Source: Dialister sp. UBA7295
GTDB lineage: Bacteria; Bacillota; Negativicutes; Veillonellales; Dialisteraceae
Assembly (NCBI GenBank): GCA_002471975.1
Contig: DKQZ01000104.1
Span: 575 to 8,523 of the forward strand
Reading direction: 5' to 3'
Length of the DNA: 7,949 nucleotides
This document shows, piece by piece, positions 1-5,579 of the stretch (its first letter is position 1; every line of letters begins with the position of its first letter). Position numbers and translations under genes: made by a program. Below the pieces are notes generated by a model that was not told where the DNA came from, made no database searches, and worked only from the letters and a program-made list of their open reading frames with translations.

Positions 1-190
1 AGCACTTGCTTACCGATTTCCTCATCTAGCACGGGTATGGTTCATCAGTCAGCCTCATAGGTGCCTTGTGACAAAGATGAACCAACCCGGTCGCTCCGCG
101 GCCACCCTTCCAGCACTCGGAAGGGTGGGGCCCTGTATCATGCTTTCCTTTTTCCTCATTTGTGCCTTGCAGGGATAGTGCGGGCTTTTT
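1..190. repeat. Twin-hairpin dispersed repeat, copy 1
   Basis: First of three collinear copies. Compared with copy 2 (5268-5443) the offset is a constant 5260 bp up to the hairpins and about 5259 after them. Hairpin I is GGTCGC-TCC-GCGGCC (89-103). Hairpin II is a perfect 10-bp stem CCACCCTTCC/GGAAGGGTGG (102-128) with a 7-base loop. Conserved blocks are ACCGATTTCCTCAT (12-25), AGCCTCAT (51-58) and TGCTTTCCTTTTTCCTCAT (141-159). The first 38 bases match 237-274 with three mismatches. The left end may be cut by the window edge. Confidence 0.8.
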
Positions 191-220
191 ACTTCACTCG
201 CCCTCTCACCCCTTTGGGGA

Positions 221-238
221 GCTCTCCCGATGGAGAGC
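221..238. other. Perfect hairpin between repeat copies
   Basis: GCTCTCC (221-227), loop CGAT, GGAGAGC (232-238). It leads directly into the conserved TGCTGACCGATTTCC block of the third twin-hairpin copy. A comparable hairpin (CAGGCCC-TTC-GGGCCTG, 5252-5268) stands at the same place before copy 2, so it is probably part of the element. Confidence 0.7.
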
Positions 239-389
239 ACTTGCTGACCGATTTCCTTATCTGGCACGGGTATATTTTGGCAGTTGGTCTCATTTTCGAC
301 ATGAAACTGTAGTACGACCCCTCAGTCTGCTTCGCAGACAGCTCCCCAAACCTGGGGAGCCTGTAACGTTTCGTCTTGTACGGGCTTTT
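237..389. repeat. Twin-hairpin dispersed repeat, copy 3
   Basis: It is collinear with copy 1 at an offset of 236 bp through hairpin I. Hairpin I is GTCTGC-TTC-GCAGAC (325-339) and hairpin II is GCTCCCCA-AACC-TGGGGAGC (341-360), both perfect. It ends in TACGGGCTTTT (379-389), matching TGCGGGCTTTT at 180-190, but is about 36 bp shorter in the tail. No coding frame is supported across 1-430. Confidence 0.75.
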
Positions 390-410
390 CAACCTCGTCT
401 GAGCACATTC

Positions 411-485
411 CCCATCTAAATTCGTGCCGCATCAGCGGCACACCTTCCCGCATCCCGCATCCCGCACCCCGCCCCCCGCTCCCCG
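411..485 (-). repeat. Array-plus-hairpin element Z (7-bp units, CGGGATG type)
   Basis: Read on the minus strand, six 7-bp units run from 485 to 444 (CGGGGAG, CGGGGGG, CGGGGTG, CGGGATG, CGGGATG, CGGGAAG). Then come GTG, a perfect hairpin TGCCGC-TGAT-GCGGCA (440-425), and CGAATTTAGATGGGG (424-410). The hairpin and tail closely match those after the 9-bp array at 5122-5166, although the array unit differs. The G-rich strand has six runs of three or more G. Confidence 0.8.
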
Positions 486-495
486 TTTTTCCAAT

Positions 496-535
496 AAAAA
501 AGGATGCCCTGACTATTTCAAGGCACCCATTTTTC
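496..535 (-). terminator. Intrinsic terminator of the sixA-thiD-yfbR operon
   Basis: On the minus strand GGGTGCC (528-522) pairs with GGCATCC (508-502), seven pairs including one G-U, around a 13-base loop, followed by T6 (501-496). It lies about 45 bp past the yfbR stop. The A-rich bases on the other side also allow weak activity on the plus strand. Confidence 0.75.
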
Positions 536-537
536 AT

Positions 538-570
538 CTAACGGCTAACTGCTAACGGCTAACTGCTAAC
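538..570. repeat. Heptamer array, CTAACKG type
   Basis: Units CTAACGG, CTAACTG, CTAACGG and CTAACTG plus a partial CTAAC, in perfect 7-bp register (4.7 copies). It sits between the yfbR stop codon and the operon terminator, so it is transcribed as 3' UTR. The same unit recurs at 2662-2717. Confidence 0.9.
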
Positions 571-572
571 TT

Positions 573-1154
573 CTATCTATTCAGCTCGTCCAGGGTCTTC
601 GAGAAGCTTTCTGCGAAGTGGTCCATGAACCAGTCTACTTCGGGGTAGTGGAGTTTTTTGAGTTTTTCTCCGATGGTCCGGTAGGCTTCGCGGAATTCGG
701 TGTTTCCATCTCTCAGTTCTTCCATGCATTTGAAGTAGGCACTTAAAGTGTCGGCGGCTTTGGCGAGGGGCCAGAGGTCGTCTTTTTCCATGTCTACGAC
801 GTAGGGGGCAAAGGAGGGTTTGAGTTCTTCGGGGAGGGTGGCGAGGAGTTTTTCCCGGGCCCGGTTTTCGATTTTTTCGTATTGTTCGTGAAGGTCGCTG
901 GTGAAGTATTTCACCGGGGTGGGCATGTCACCTGTGAAGACTTCGCTGGCATCGTGGTAGAGGGCCAGCATGGCTGCACGCTCGGGATTGGCTTCTTTAT
1001 GAAATATATCTCTGCGGATCACCGCCAGGCAGTGGGCGATCATGGCTGTCTGGAGGGTGTGTTCGGCATCGTTTTCGGAAATGGAGTTCCGCATAAGGCC
1101 CCAGCGGGTGATGTATTTCATTCTTGCCATGAGGGCAAAGAAGGGATAGTTCAT
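573..1154 (-). CDS. yfbR: YfbR-type 5'-deoxynucleotidase (HD domain)
   Basis: A 193-residue HD-domain phosphohydrolase resembling E. coli YfbR, which removes phosphate from deoxynucleoside 5'-monophosphates in the cytosol and needs a divalent metal. The visible residues fit the family: R17-W18 near the N-terminus, H32 in AEH, H67-D68 in YHDASE, E71, D76 in GDMPTPVKYF, and D135 in KAADTLSAY. The length is close to the roughly 200 residues usual for YfbR. I chose the ATG at 1152-1154 over an in-frame ATG five codons upstream (1169). It overlaps the thiD stop as ATGA, has a GGGGGA Shine-Dalgarno site at about 1161-1167, and begins with the family-like MNYPFFALMARMKYITRW. It is the last gene of the sixA-thiD-yfbR operon. 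Its TAG stop at 573-575 is followed within a few bases by a heptamer array and then an intrinsic terminator. The family call is strong; the exact substrate is inferred. Confidence 0.9.
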   Translation of the reverse strand: MNYPFFALMARMKYITRWGLMRNSISENDAEHTLQTAMIAHCLAVIRRDIFHKEANPERAAMLALYHDASEVFTGDMPTPVKYFTSDLHEQYEKIENRAREKLLATLPEELKPSFAPYVVDMEKDDLWPLAKAADTLSAYFKCMEELRDGNTEFREAYRTIGEKLKKLHYPEVDWFMDHFAESFSKTLDELNR

Positions 1155-1960
1155 TCGATTTTCCCCCATTTATTTCCATAAAACCAGAAGTGATGGACGG
1201 GACCATGTCCGTGGCCCACAGAGTCTTCCGCCGCTTTTTTGATGGCGCCTTCCATATATTTCTTCGCTTCTCTGACGGCTTCCGGAAGGGTGAGTCCTTT
1301 GGCCATTTCTGCGGCTATGGCAGAGGAAAGGGTGCAGCCGGTGCCATGGGTATTTTCTGTTTCTACCCGTTCGCCTGTAAAGGAGTGGAACTGATTTCCA
1401 TCAAAGAGGATGTCTTTGGCATCTTCTACGAGGTGTCCTCCTTTGACGAGGACTGCCTGACAGCCGTAATCCATGAGTTTTTCTGCCGCTTTTTTCATGT
1501 CTTCCGTATTTTCGATGGGAAGGCCGGAGAGGACCCGGGCTTCGGGGATGTTCGGCGTGATGAGGGTGGCCAGGGGGATGAGTTTCTTTTTATAGGTTTC
1601 GATGGCTTCCTTCTCCAGTAAAATGGCTCCGCTGGTAGCTACCATGACAGGGTCCACGATGAGAGGGGATTTCTCGGCATATTTCAAAAAATCTGCCACT
1701 GTTTCCACGATTTCCGGGGTGGAGAGCATGCCGGTTTTTACGGCTTTTGGAGGAATATCGTCATAAATGGCTGCGAGCTGGGCGCAGACCATTTCTACGG
1801 AAGTATTCTCTACCAGGGTGACCCCTTTTGTATTCTGTGCCGTTAATGCACAGATGCAGCTCATGCCATAGGTGCCAAGAGCTGCAAAGGTCTTCAGGTC
1901 TGCCTGGATGCCGGCGCCGCCGGAGGAGTCAGAGCCTGCAATGGTGAGTACGGGAATCAT
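1151..1960 (-). CDS. thiD: Hydroxymethylpyrimidine/phosphomethylpyrimidine kinase
   Basis: A 269-residue ribokinase-fold kinase that phosphorylates 4-amino-5-hydroxymethyl-2-methylpyrimidine and its monophosphate to HMP-PP, the pyrimidine half of thiamine. The diagnostic segments are present in order: the N-terminal VLTIAGSDSSGGAGIQADLK (4-23), GTYG (29-32), VKTGML (74-79), IVDPVMVATSG (101-111), LITPNIPEA (133-141), VLVKGGH (170-176), and HGTGC (205-209), whose Cys209 is the residue usually assigned as catalytic base. A GHGPVHHFW-like C-terminus is also typical of the family. The length is normal. The start overlaps the sixA stop as ATGA (1957-1960), with an AGGAGG site at about 1964-1970, which suggests translational coupling. 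The 3' end overlaps the yfbR start in the same way. No TPP riboswitch is visible upstream and no other thiamine gene is in the window, so it may serve salvage of HMP. PdxK-type promiscuity on pyridoxal is possible for this fold. Confidence 0.96.
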   Translation of the reverse strand: MIPVLTIAGSDSSGGAGIQADLKTFAALGTYGMSCICALTAQNTKGVTLVENTSVEMVCAQLAAIYDDIPPKAVKTGMLSTPEIVETVADFLKYAEKSPLIVDPVMVATSGAILLEKEAIETYKKKLIPLATLITPNIPEARVLSGLPIENTEDMKKAAEKLMDYGCQAVLVKGGHLVEDAKDILFDGNQFHSFTGERVETENTHGTGCTLSSAIAAEMAKGLTLPEAVREAKKYMEGAIKKAAEDSVGHGHGPVHHFWFYGNKWGKIE

Positions 1961-2433
1961 TTGTCCTCCTTTTTCAGCTGTTTCAGGCCGCTTGTGAAGT
2001 AGCCCACGAGACGCCCCGTATTCCAGGTAAGGTCATAATCGATGACTGCAATGCCGGCCAGATCAAATTTGATGGCTGCGCTGCAGGTGGAAAGGAGGTA
2101 GGACTGGAGGAAGGGATGATGGGAAACGAGGGCGATGGGCGCTCCGTCGGTGATGAGATGATTCCTGAGAATTTTCCAGTTCGGCTGGAGGAGTTCTTCG
2201 GCTGTATGGATTTCTTCGGCAAAGCATTCTTCTGCCAGGATGCCCGCGGTCTGACGGGTGCGGGTATAGGGAGAGATATAGATGCGGATGGATTTGTCCT
2301 TCAGGAAATGACTGAGGATACGGGCGGTCTTTCTGGCCTGCCGCATGCCTTTCGGTGTCAGTTTCCTTTCTTTATTCGTCATTCCTTCTTCCTGGGGAAC
2401 CGCCTCCCCGTGACGCATGAGAATAATGTACAT
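1957..2433 (-). CDS. sixA: SixA-type phosphohistidine phosphatase (histidine phosphatase superfamily)
   Basis: A 158-residue small branch-1 histidine phosphatase. The catalytic RHG is at residues 7-9 (LMRHGEA), with His8 as the expected phospho-acceptor. R58 lies in SPYTRTRQT, an acidic pair is at E79-E80, and the second catalytic His lies in LVSHHP (H105), matching the VGHNP position of SixA. LTPKG (25-29) is the usual helix start of the superfamily. Length and short loops fit SixA rather than phosphoglycerate mutase. SixA dephosphorylates phosphohistidine, for example on HPt domains or the nitrogen PTS protein, but the substrate here cannot be read from the sequence. The ATG at 2431-2433 has GGGAGG at 2444-2449, ten bases upstream. 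It is the first gene of the operon; its TGA overlaps the thiD start. A heptamer array begins 48 bp upstream of the start codon, so any -35 region lies at the array edge. Confidence 0.87.
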   Translation of the reverse strand: MYIILMRHGEAVPQEEGMTNKERKLTPKGMRQARKTARILSHFLKDKSIRIYISPYTRTRQTAGILAEECFAEEIHTAEELLQPNWKILRNHLITDGAPIALVSHHPFLQSYLLSTCSAAIKFDLAGIAVIDYDLTWNTGRLVGYFTSGLKQLKKEDK

Positions 2434-2480
2434 GGTTATCTAGCCTCCCGACATGATTGTATTTAGATGAAAGTGCTGTT

Positions 2481-2564
2481 CGTGATTCGTGGTCCGTGGT
2501 CCGTGATTCGTGATTCGTTGTTCGTTGTTCGTAATCCGTGGTCCGTGGTTCGTGGTTCGTGATT
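2481..2564. repeat. Heptamer array, CGTGATT type
   Basis: Twelve consecutive 7-bp units in perfect register with consensus CGTGRTT or CGTGGTC, drifting through CGTTGTT and CGTAATC. The same unit family recurs as five copies at 7664-7698. It lies upstream of sixA. Confidence 0.93.
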
Positions 2565-2571
2565 CGATAAC

Positions 2572-2599
2572 AGGTAATAGGTAATAGCTAATGGGTAAT
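2572..2599. repeat. Heptamer array, AGGTAAT type
   Basis: Four units in register: AGGTAAT, AGGTAAT, AGCTAAT, GGGTAAT. It begins seven bases after the CGTGATT array and is unrelated to it in sequence. Confidence 0.85.
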
Positions 2600-2609
2600 G
2601 GGGCCCAAT

Positions 2610-2637
2610 CAGCCATCAGCCATGAGCCATGAGCCTT
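2610..2637. repeat. Heptamer array, CAGCCAT type
   Basis: Four units in register: CAGCCAT, CAGCCAT, GAGCCAT, GAGCCTT. It is the third distinct heptamer within the same intergenic stretch. Confidence 0.85.
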
Positions 2638-2661
2638 AAGTGTTTGTCCCGGAAAAACGAA

Positions 2662-2717
2662 CTAACTGCTAACTGCTAGCTGCTAACTGCTAACTGCTAA
2701 CTGCTAATTGCTAATTG
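2662..2717. repeat. Heptamer array, CTAACTG type, running into a stop codon
   Basis: Eight 7-bp units in register (CTAACTG, CTAACTG, CTAGCTG, CTAACTG, CTAACTG, CTAACTG, CTAATTG, CTAATTG). The last unit (2711-2717) contains the TAG stop and part of the last two Asn codons of the minus-strand gene at 2711-3415. No intrinsic terminator is visible downstream of that gene. Confidence 0.93.
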
Positions 2718-3415
2718 TTCTCGCCATCTGCCTTTTCGCTGTCTTTTTCCGTCTCCGGCTTATCTTCTTTCACATAGTACTGGTCTTTTTCTCCGGGGCT
2801 TCTGGCGTAGCGGACGGATAGGTTTCTGCCTATGGTGGTGAAGGTCTGTTCAATGGGCTGGCCGCTGGCGAGGACTTTGGAAATCGTCACTCTGCCGTCA
2901 CGGATATGGATGAGGGCGGTGAGTTCATTTTTCTGGCGGGTTTCCACCTTTTTGGTTTCTTCGTCCTTCACCTGGACTTTTTCAGAAAGCTCTACCACCG
3001 CCAGTTTCTTCAGCTGATCCGGATTCATGTACATCCGGCTGGCAGGGAATTTGAACTGTACCATGCCGTTATTTTCAGCAATGACACGGGTCGTGATGTA
3101 CATGCCTCCCGGTTTCTGATTGGAGGCTCCCGTGATTTCCAGGAGTCCTTCTTTATTCTTGTCAAAGGAAAGGTAGATTTCCTCCCCCACGTCCGGGGTG
3201 ACGGAGCCTTTCCAGGGCGCTTCTGTAAGGGGGATGTAGACAGGGAGGTAATTTCTTCCATAGAAATCGCCTTTGAAATCGATGGATGCCGGCACTTCAT
3301 ATTCCGCCCCGTCCAGCATGACGGACCGATAATCGCCGCGAATCCAGAAAATCGTGACTGCTTCCAGCACAAAGACAATGGCCAGGAGGATGAGGGCAAA
3401 CTTTTTACGTATCAT
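2711..3415 (-). CDS. GDYXXLXY-like membrane-anchored protein
   Basis: A 234-residue protein with one hydrophobic N-terminal segment (about residues 7-25, after MIRKK), predicted to anchor it in the membrane with the rest outside. After the anchor come IDFKGDF and GRNYLPVYIP (about 54-63), at the place of the GDYxxLxY signature of that family, though the match is loose. A later block, ALIHIRDGRVTIS, followed by a charged C-terminal tail (KPETEKDSEKADGENN) is visible. The ATG at 3413-3415 overlaps the stop of the upstream DUF2157 gene as ATGA, with a GGAGGGA site just before it. Established knowledge: GDYXXLXY and DUF2157 proteins are commonly adjacent or fused, which supports the assignment more than the motif alone. 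The function of the family is unknown. The stop codon lies within a heptamer array. Confidence 0.75.
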   Translation of the reverse strand: MIRKKFALILLAIVFVLEAVTIFWIRGDYRSVMLDGAEYEVPASIDFKGDFYGRNYLPVYIPLTEAPWKGSVTPDVGEEIYLSFDKNKEGLLEITGASNQKPGGMYITTRVIAENNGMVQFKFPASRMYMNPDQLKKLAVVELSEKVQVKDEETKKVETRQKNELTALIHIRDGRVTISKVLASGQPIEQTFTTIGRNLSVRYARSPGEKDQYYVKEDKPETEKDSEKADGENN

Positions 3416-4815
3416 CTGTCTCCCTCCTCTTCTTCCGGTAATGGCCGGACCGGTTTCTTCTTATGCCTCGTGGCGATATAGAAAATCCAGGAAATAAAGG
3501 CCGCTGCCAGTCCGATGGCGAGGAAGAAAAGTCCCCGCTGGGCAAAGGACAGGGCCGAATCGAGGACTCGGATTGCTCCGTCCCCAACCAGAAGAAATAC
3601 GCCGCACCAGCTCTGCATGGGCCGATCCATCTGAAATCCTCTCCCGATGACCCCGACCCCCAGGATGGCCGTGTAAATGGAAACGATCATGGCCGGAAGG
3701 GCGCCGGAAATATCTACGATGGAAATCAGGGCAGAAAGGCCCATGATGAAAGGCGTCAGGCCTGCCAGGGCAGAGAGCCATTCTTTTTTCTTTGCAATCC
3801 GGGTAAGAAATACGCCATCCAGAGCGAGGAAAAGAAGAAATATAAACCAGAGGGCATAGCTTCCCGTAATGCCTGCCCACACGGTGCCGTAAGAGCCTTC
3901 CAGGAGGACTGCAAAGACGGCGATTCCCCCGAAGAAACGGAGCGCATCAGCGCCCAGCCCATAAGAGCGGAAAAGGGTGCCTGCCATCCAGGTGAGGGAG
4001 GCGGCAAGGGAGAAGAAAATCGTCTGCCACAGCATATTTCCTGCGGACCAGAATATGAGGAGAAGAGTCCCCACGGCCCAGACCCAGGAATAGCACACCA
4101 CGGCCCGGTCCCGATGGTCCCGAAGCATAAAGCCCAGGAAAAGGAGGGCCAGGAACATGTAAAGCCAGGAAAGAAGGCTGGGCCAGCTCTTGACCGGATC
4201 CGCATAGAAAAGGCCTACGGAAACCATCATGTACAGGATTCCCATGCCCGCCGACCGGGTCACCAGGGTCAGAAGGAACAGGAGAAGCCCTGCCAGGGCC
4301 AGGCCCGAATAAGCATCAGAGGTGAGTTTGAAGGAATCGGAAACCACCCAGAATCCTCCCATCATGCAGATCCCATGGAAAGTGGCTGCCGCTTCACGGA
4401 TGAAGACCGGTATTTTATGATGGTAGGTGATTTTCTTCTTCTTCGGAAGCTTCGGCGTTTCCGAATCGGAAAGAAGTTCATTTTCTTCCGGTTCTTCTTC
4501 CTCCTTCTGAGAGATGGGGTCCGGTATTTTTTCATCCATAAGGACCACGGAAAGCATGATGAGGAAGGAAATCACCATGGGAATGGCGCCCAGAAGGAAC
4601 CTTTCATCCTGGGTGAGACCGCTCCACAGGCTGGCACAGAGGAAGAAAATCCCTCCGATGATGCAGACTATGGCCAGAATAAAAAAGGCTTCCTTGTAAG
4701 CCGCAATATTCGCGCCTTTGTAGCGGGAAATAATCTTCTTTCCCGTTTCTTCGGAAATCACTCCGTCATCCACCCAGCGGGGTATTTCCTCTTTCAGCCA
4801 TCGACGGTTCGACAT
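3412..4815 (-). CDS. DUF2157-type multi-spanning membrane protein
   Basis: A 467-residue integral membrane protein. A cytosolic-looking N-terminus (MSNRRWLKEEIPRWVDDGVISEETGKK region, 1-27) has the W(V/L)xxGxIs..T pattern typical of DUF2157. I count roughly twelve hydrophobic spans, the first at about 42-65 and 73-95. Between spans 2 and 3 is a strongly charged linker (about 102-131, with EEEE and KKKK runs), which is unusual. The C-terminus ends in an acidic EEEEGDR. The start at 4813-4815 has AGGA at about 4825-4828 upstream. It is the first gene of a two-gene operon with the GDYXXLXY-like gene, joined by ATGA. The function is unknown; envelope stress or transport roles have no direct support here. 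A long open antisense frame over this gene is judged a shadow. Confidence 0.82.
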   Translation of the reverse strand: MSNRRWLKEEIPRWVDDGVISEETGKKIISRYKGANIAAYKEAFFILAIVCIIGGIFFLCASLWSGLTQDERFLLGAIPMVISFLIMLSVVLMDEKIPDPISQKEEEEPEENELLSDSETPKLPKKKKITYHHKIPVFIREAAATFHGICMMGGFWVVSDSFKLTSDAYSGLALAGLLLFLLTLVTRSAGMGILYMMVSVGLFYADPVKSWPSLLSWLYMFLALLFLGFMLRDHRDRAVVCYSWVWAVGTLLLIFWSAGNMLWQTIFFSLAASLTWMAGTLFRSYGLGADALRFFGGIAVFAVLLEGSYGTVWAGITGSYALWFIFLLFLALDGVFLTRIAKKKEWLSALAGLTPFIMGLSALISIVDISGALPAMIVSIYTAILGVGVIGRGFQMDRPMQSWCGVFLLVGDGAIRVLDSALSFAQRGLFFLAIGLAAAFISWIFYIATRHKKKPVRPLPEEEEGDR

Positions 4816-4882
4816 GGTATCACATCCTGTTGTAGTATCATTCTTAATTGTATTCCCAAACCTGCTGCCTGACGTAAGAGAA

Positions 4883-4953
4883 TTCGGATTTGGGACTTCG
4901 GATTTCGGATTTCGGGGCGGTGGCGCGCGTCAGATTCATATGGCGCGCTTTTT
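4883..4953 (+). repeat. Array-plus-hairpin element F (7-bp units, TTCGGAT type)
   Basis: Five 7-bp units in register (TTCGGAT, TTGGGAC, TTCGGAT, TTCGGAT, TTCGGGG; 4883-4917), then C and GGTG (4919-4922). A GCGCGC/GCGCGC stem follows (4923-4928 and 4943-4948, 14-base loop), then T5 (4949-4953). On the plus strand this resembles an intrinsic terminator, but no plus-strand gene precedes it. Confidence 0.75.
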
Positions 4954-5108
4954 CATATATTCTCCCATCAGTTCCCCAAGTTGTATTCATAGATAAAGGG
5001 CAAAAATGGAATCTTATTTTTCTCTTATTATTCTATACAATGGGGAGGGAAAAAGCTATATTTTGTTTTTGGGGGAGAACTGAATTTGGAAGGGAAACTT
5101 CTATACCG

Positions 5109-5200
5109 GAAAGCTTTTGTGTCGGGGGTATCGGGGGTATCGGGGGTATCGGGGCTTTCGGGAAGGTGCGGGGCTGATGCGGCACGATTTTATATGGGAC
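5109..5200 (+). repeat. Array-plus-hairpin element A (9-bp units, TCGGGGGTA)
   Basis: CTTTTGTG leads into five 9-bp units (5122-5166): TCGGGGGTA three times, TCGGGGCTT, TCGGGAAGG. Then come TG, a weaker GC-rich fold with GCTGATGCGGCAC (5172-5184), and GATTTTATATGGG. The hairpin/tail part is nearly the same as in element Z (411-440), whose array unit is a different 7-mer. The plus strand holds G5-TATC-G5-TATC-G5-TATC-G4. Confidence 0.85.
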
Positions 5201-5251
5201 TTTGCACAGACCTGTGGAAATCCTTTCGAAAAGATTTCATTCCTGCCCTTT

Positions 5252-5268
5252 CAGGCCCTTCGGGCCTG
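5252..5268. other. Perfect hairpin before repeat copy 2
   Basis: CAGGCCC (5252-5258), loop TTC, GGGCCTG (5262-5268). It precedes the conserved TTCCGATTTCCTCAT block, as the 221-238 hairpin does for copy 3. There is no T-tract on either strand, so it is unlikely to be a terminator. Confidence 0.7.
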
Positions 5269-5443
5269 CTTTCCGATTTCCTCATTTGTCCTGTGATTCT
5301 TTCCTCAATTAGCCTCATATGTACCTTGTTTGATTGAACAACCTATCCGCCTGCTACGCAGGCACCTTTCCAAGCTTGGAAAGGTGGTGCCCTGCAGCAT
5401 GCTTTCCTTTTTCCTCATATGTGCTTTGAATGGATAGTGCAGG
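5268..5443. repeat. Twin-hairpin dispersed repeat, copy 2
   Basis: Collinear with 8-184. Hairpin I is GCCTGC-TAC-GCAGGC (5349-5363). Hairpin II is CACCTTTCCA-AGCT-TGGAAAGGTG (5363-5386). Both stems are perfect although their sequences differ from copy 1. The shared block TGCTTTCCTTTTTCCTCAT starts at 5400. It abuts element B. Confidence 0.82.
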
Positions 5444-5450
5444 AAAATAT

Positions 5451-5480
5451 AAAAAAGGCCGCCCTGTAAATCTGGCGGCC
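5451..5480 (-). terminator. Terminator-like hairpin of element B
   Basis: On the minus strand GGCCGCC (5480-5474) and GGCGGCC (5463-5457) form a perfect 7-bp GC stem around a 10-base loop, followed by T6 (5456-5451). It is a second intrinsic terminator about 100 bp beyond the stress-protein terminator, and it is built from the hairpin of the repeat element. Confidence 0.7.
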
Positions 5481-5536
5481 ACCTTCCCGAGTTTCCCGTT
5501 ACTCCCGATATTCCCGCCACTCCCGATTCAAAAGTA
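5451..5536 (-). repeat. Array-plus-hairpin element B (9-bp units)
   Basis: Read on the minus strand: CTTTTGAA, then five 9-bp units (5526-5482) TCGGGAGTG, GCGGGAATA, TCGGGAGTA, ACGGGAAAC, TCGGGAAGG, then TGG and the hairpin GGCCGCC/GGCGGCC. The G-rich strand has GGG runs spaced by six bases. It lies just downstream of the stress-protein terminator. Confidence 0.85.
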
Positions 5537-5579
5537 ATTTCACTTATTCGGATGACTGCAAGCATATCACTTTTCACCC

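Larger units (their letters stand above)
5086..5337 (+). other. Weak candidate small ORF carrying the 9-bp array
   Basis: A TTG-started frame of 83 codons has GGGGGAG at 5071-5077, a good Shine-Dalgarno distance upstream, and reads through array A as SGV-SGV-SGV-SGL-SGR. Against coding: the start is TTG, the second half lies in a non-coding dispersed repeat, and the equivalent frame at loci C and D is bounded by stops with no normal start. I list it as a candidate only. Confidence 0.15.

Noticed and set aside
1..500. Small coding genes in the left region
   Set aside because: The open frames on both strands overlap the twin-hairpin repeats and differ between copies; none has a convincing start site or recognisable product.
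1920..2000. TPP riboswitch controlling thiD
   Set aside because: thiD begins inside the end of sixA, and no TPP-aptamer-like conserved segments were seen there or upstream of sixA, where the spacer is filled by heptamers.
2456..2461. TACAAT on the minus strand as the -10 of the sixA operon
   Set aside because: It would start transcription at or inside the Shine-Dalgarno site and has no -35; the real promoter is not identified. A TACAAT at 4847-4852 before the DUF2157 gene is similarly unsupported by a -35.
2481..2717. CRISPR array
   Set aside because: The repeats are 7 bp and directly adjacent, with no unique spacers, and no cas gene is present.
3463..4872. Plus-strand open frame of 469 codons opposite the DUF2157 gene
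   Set aside because: The product is low-complexity and charged (many His, Gly, Glu and Lys), without recognisable domains. The minus-strand frame has clear membrane spans, a ribosome-binding site and coupling to its neighbour. It is an antisense shadow.
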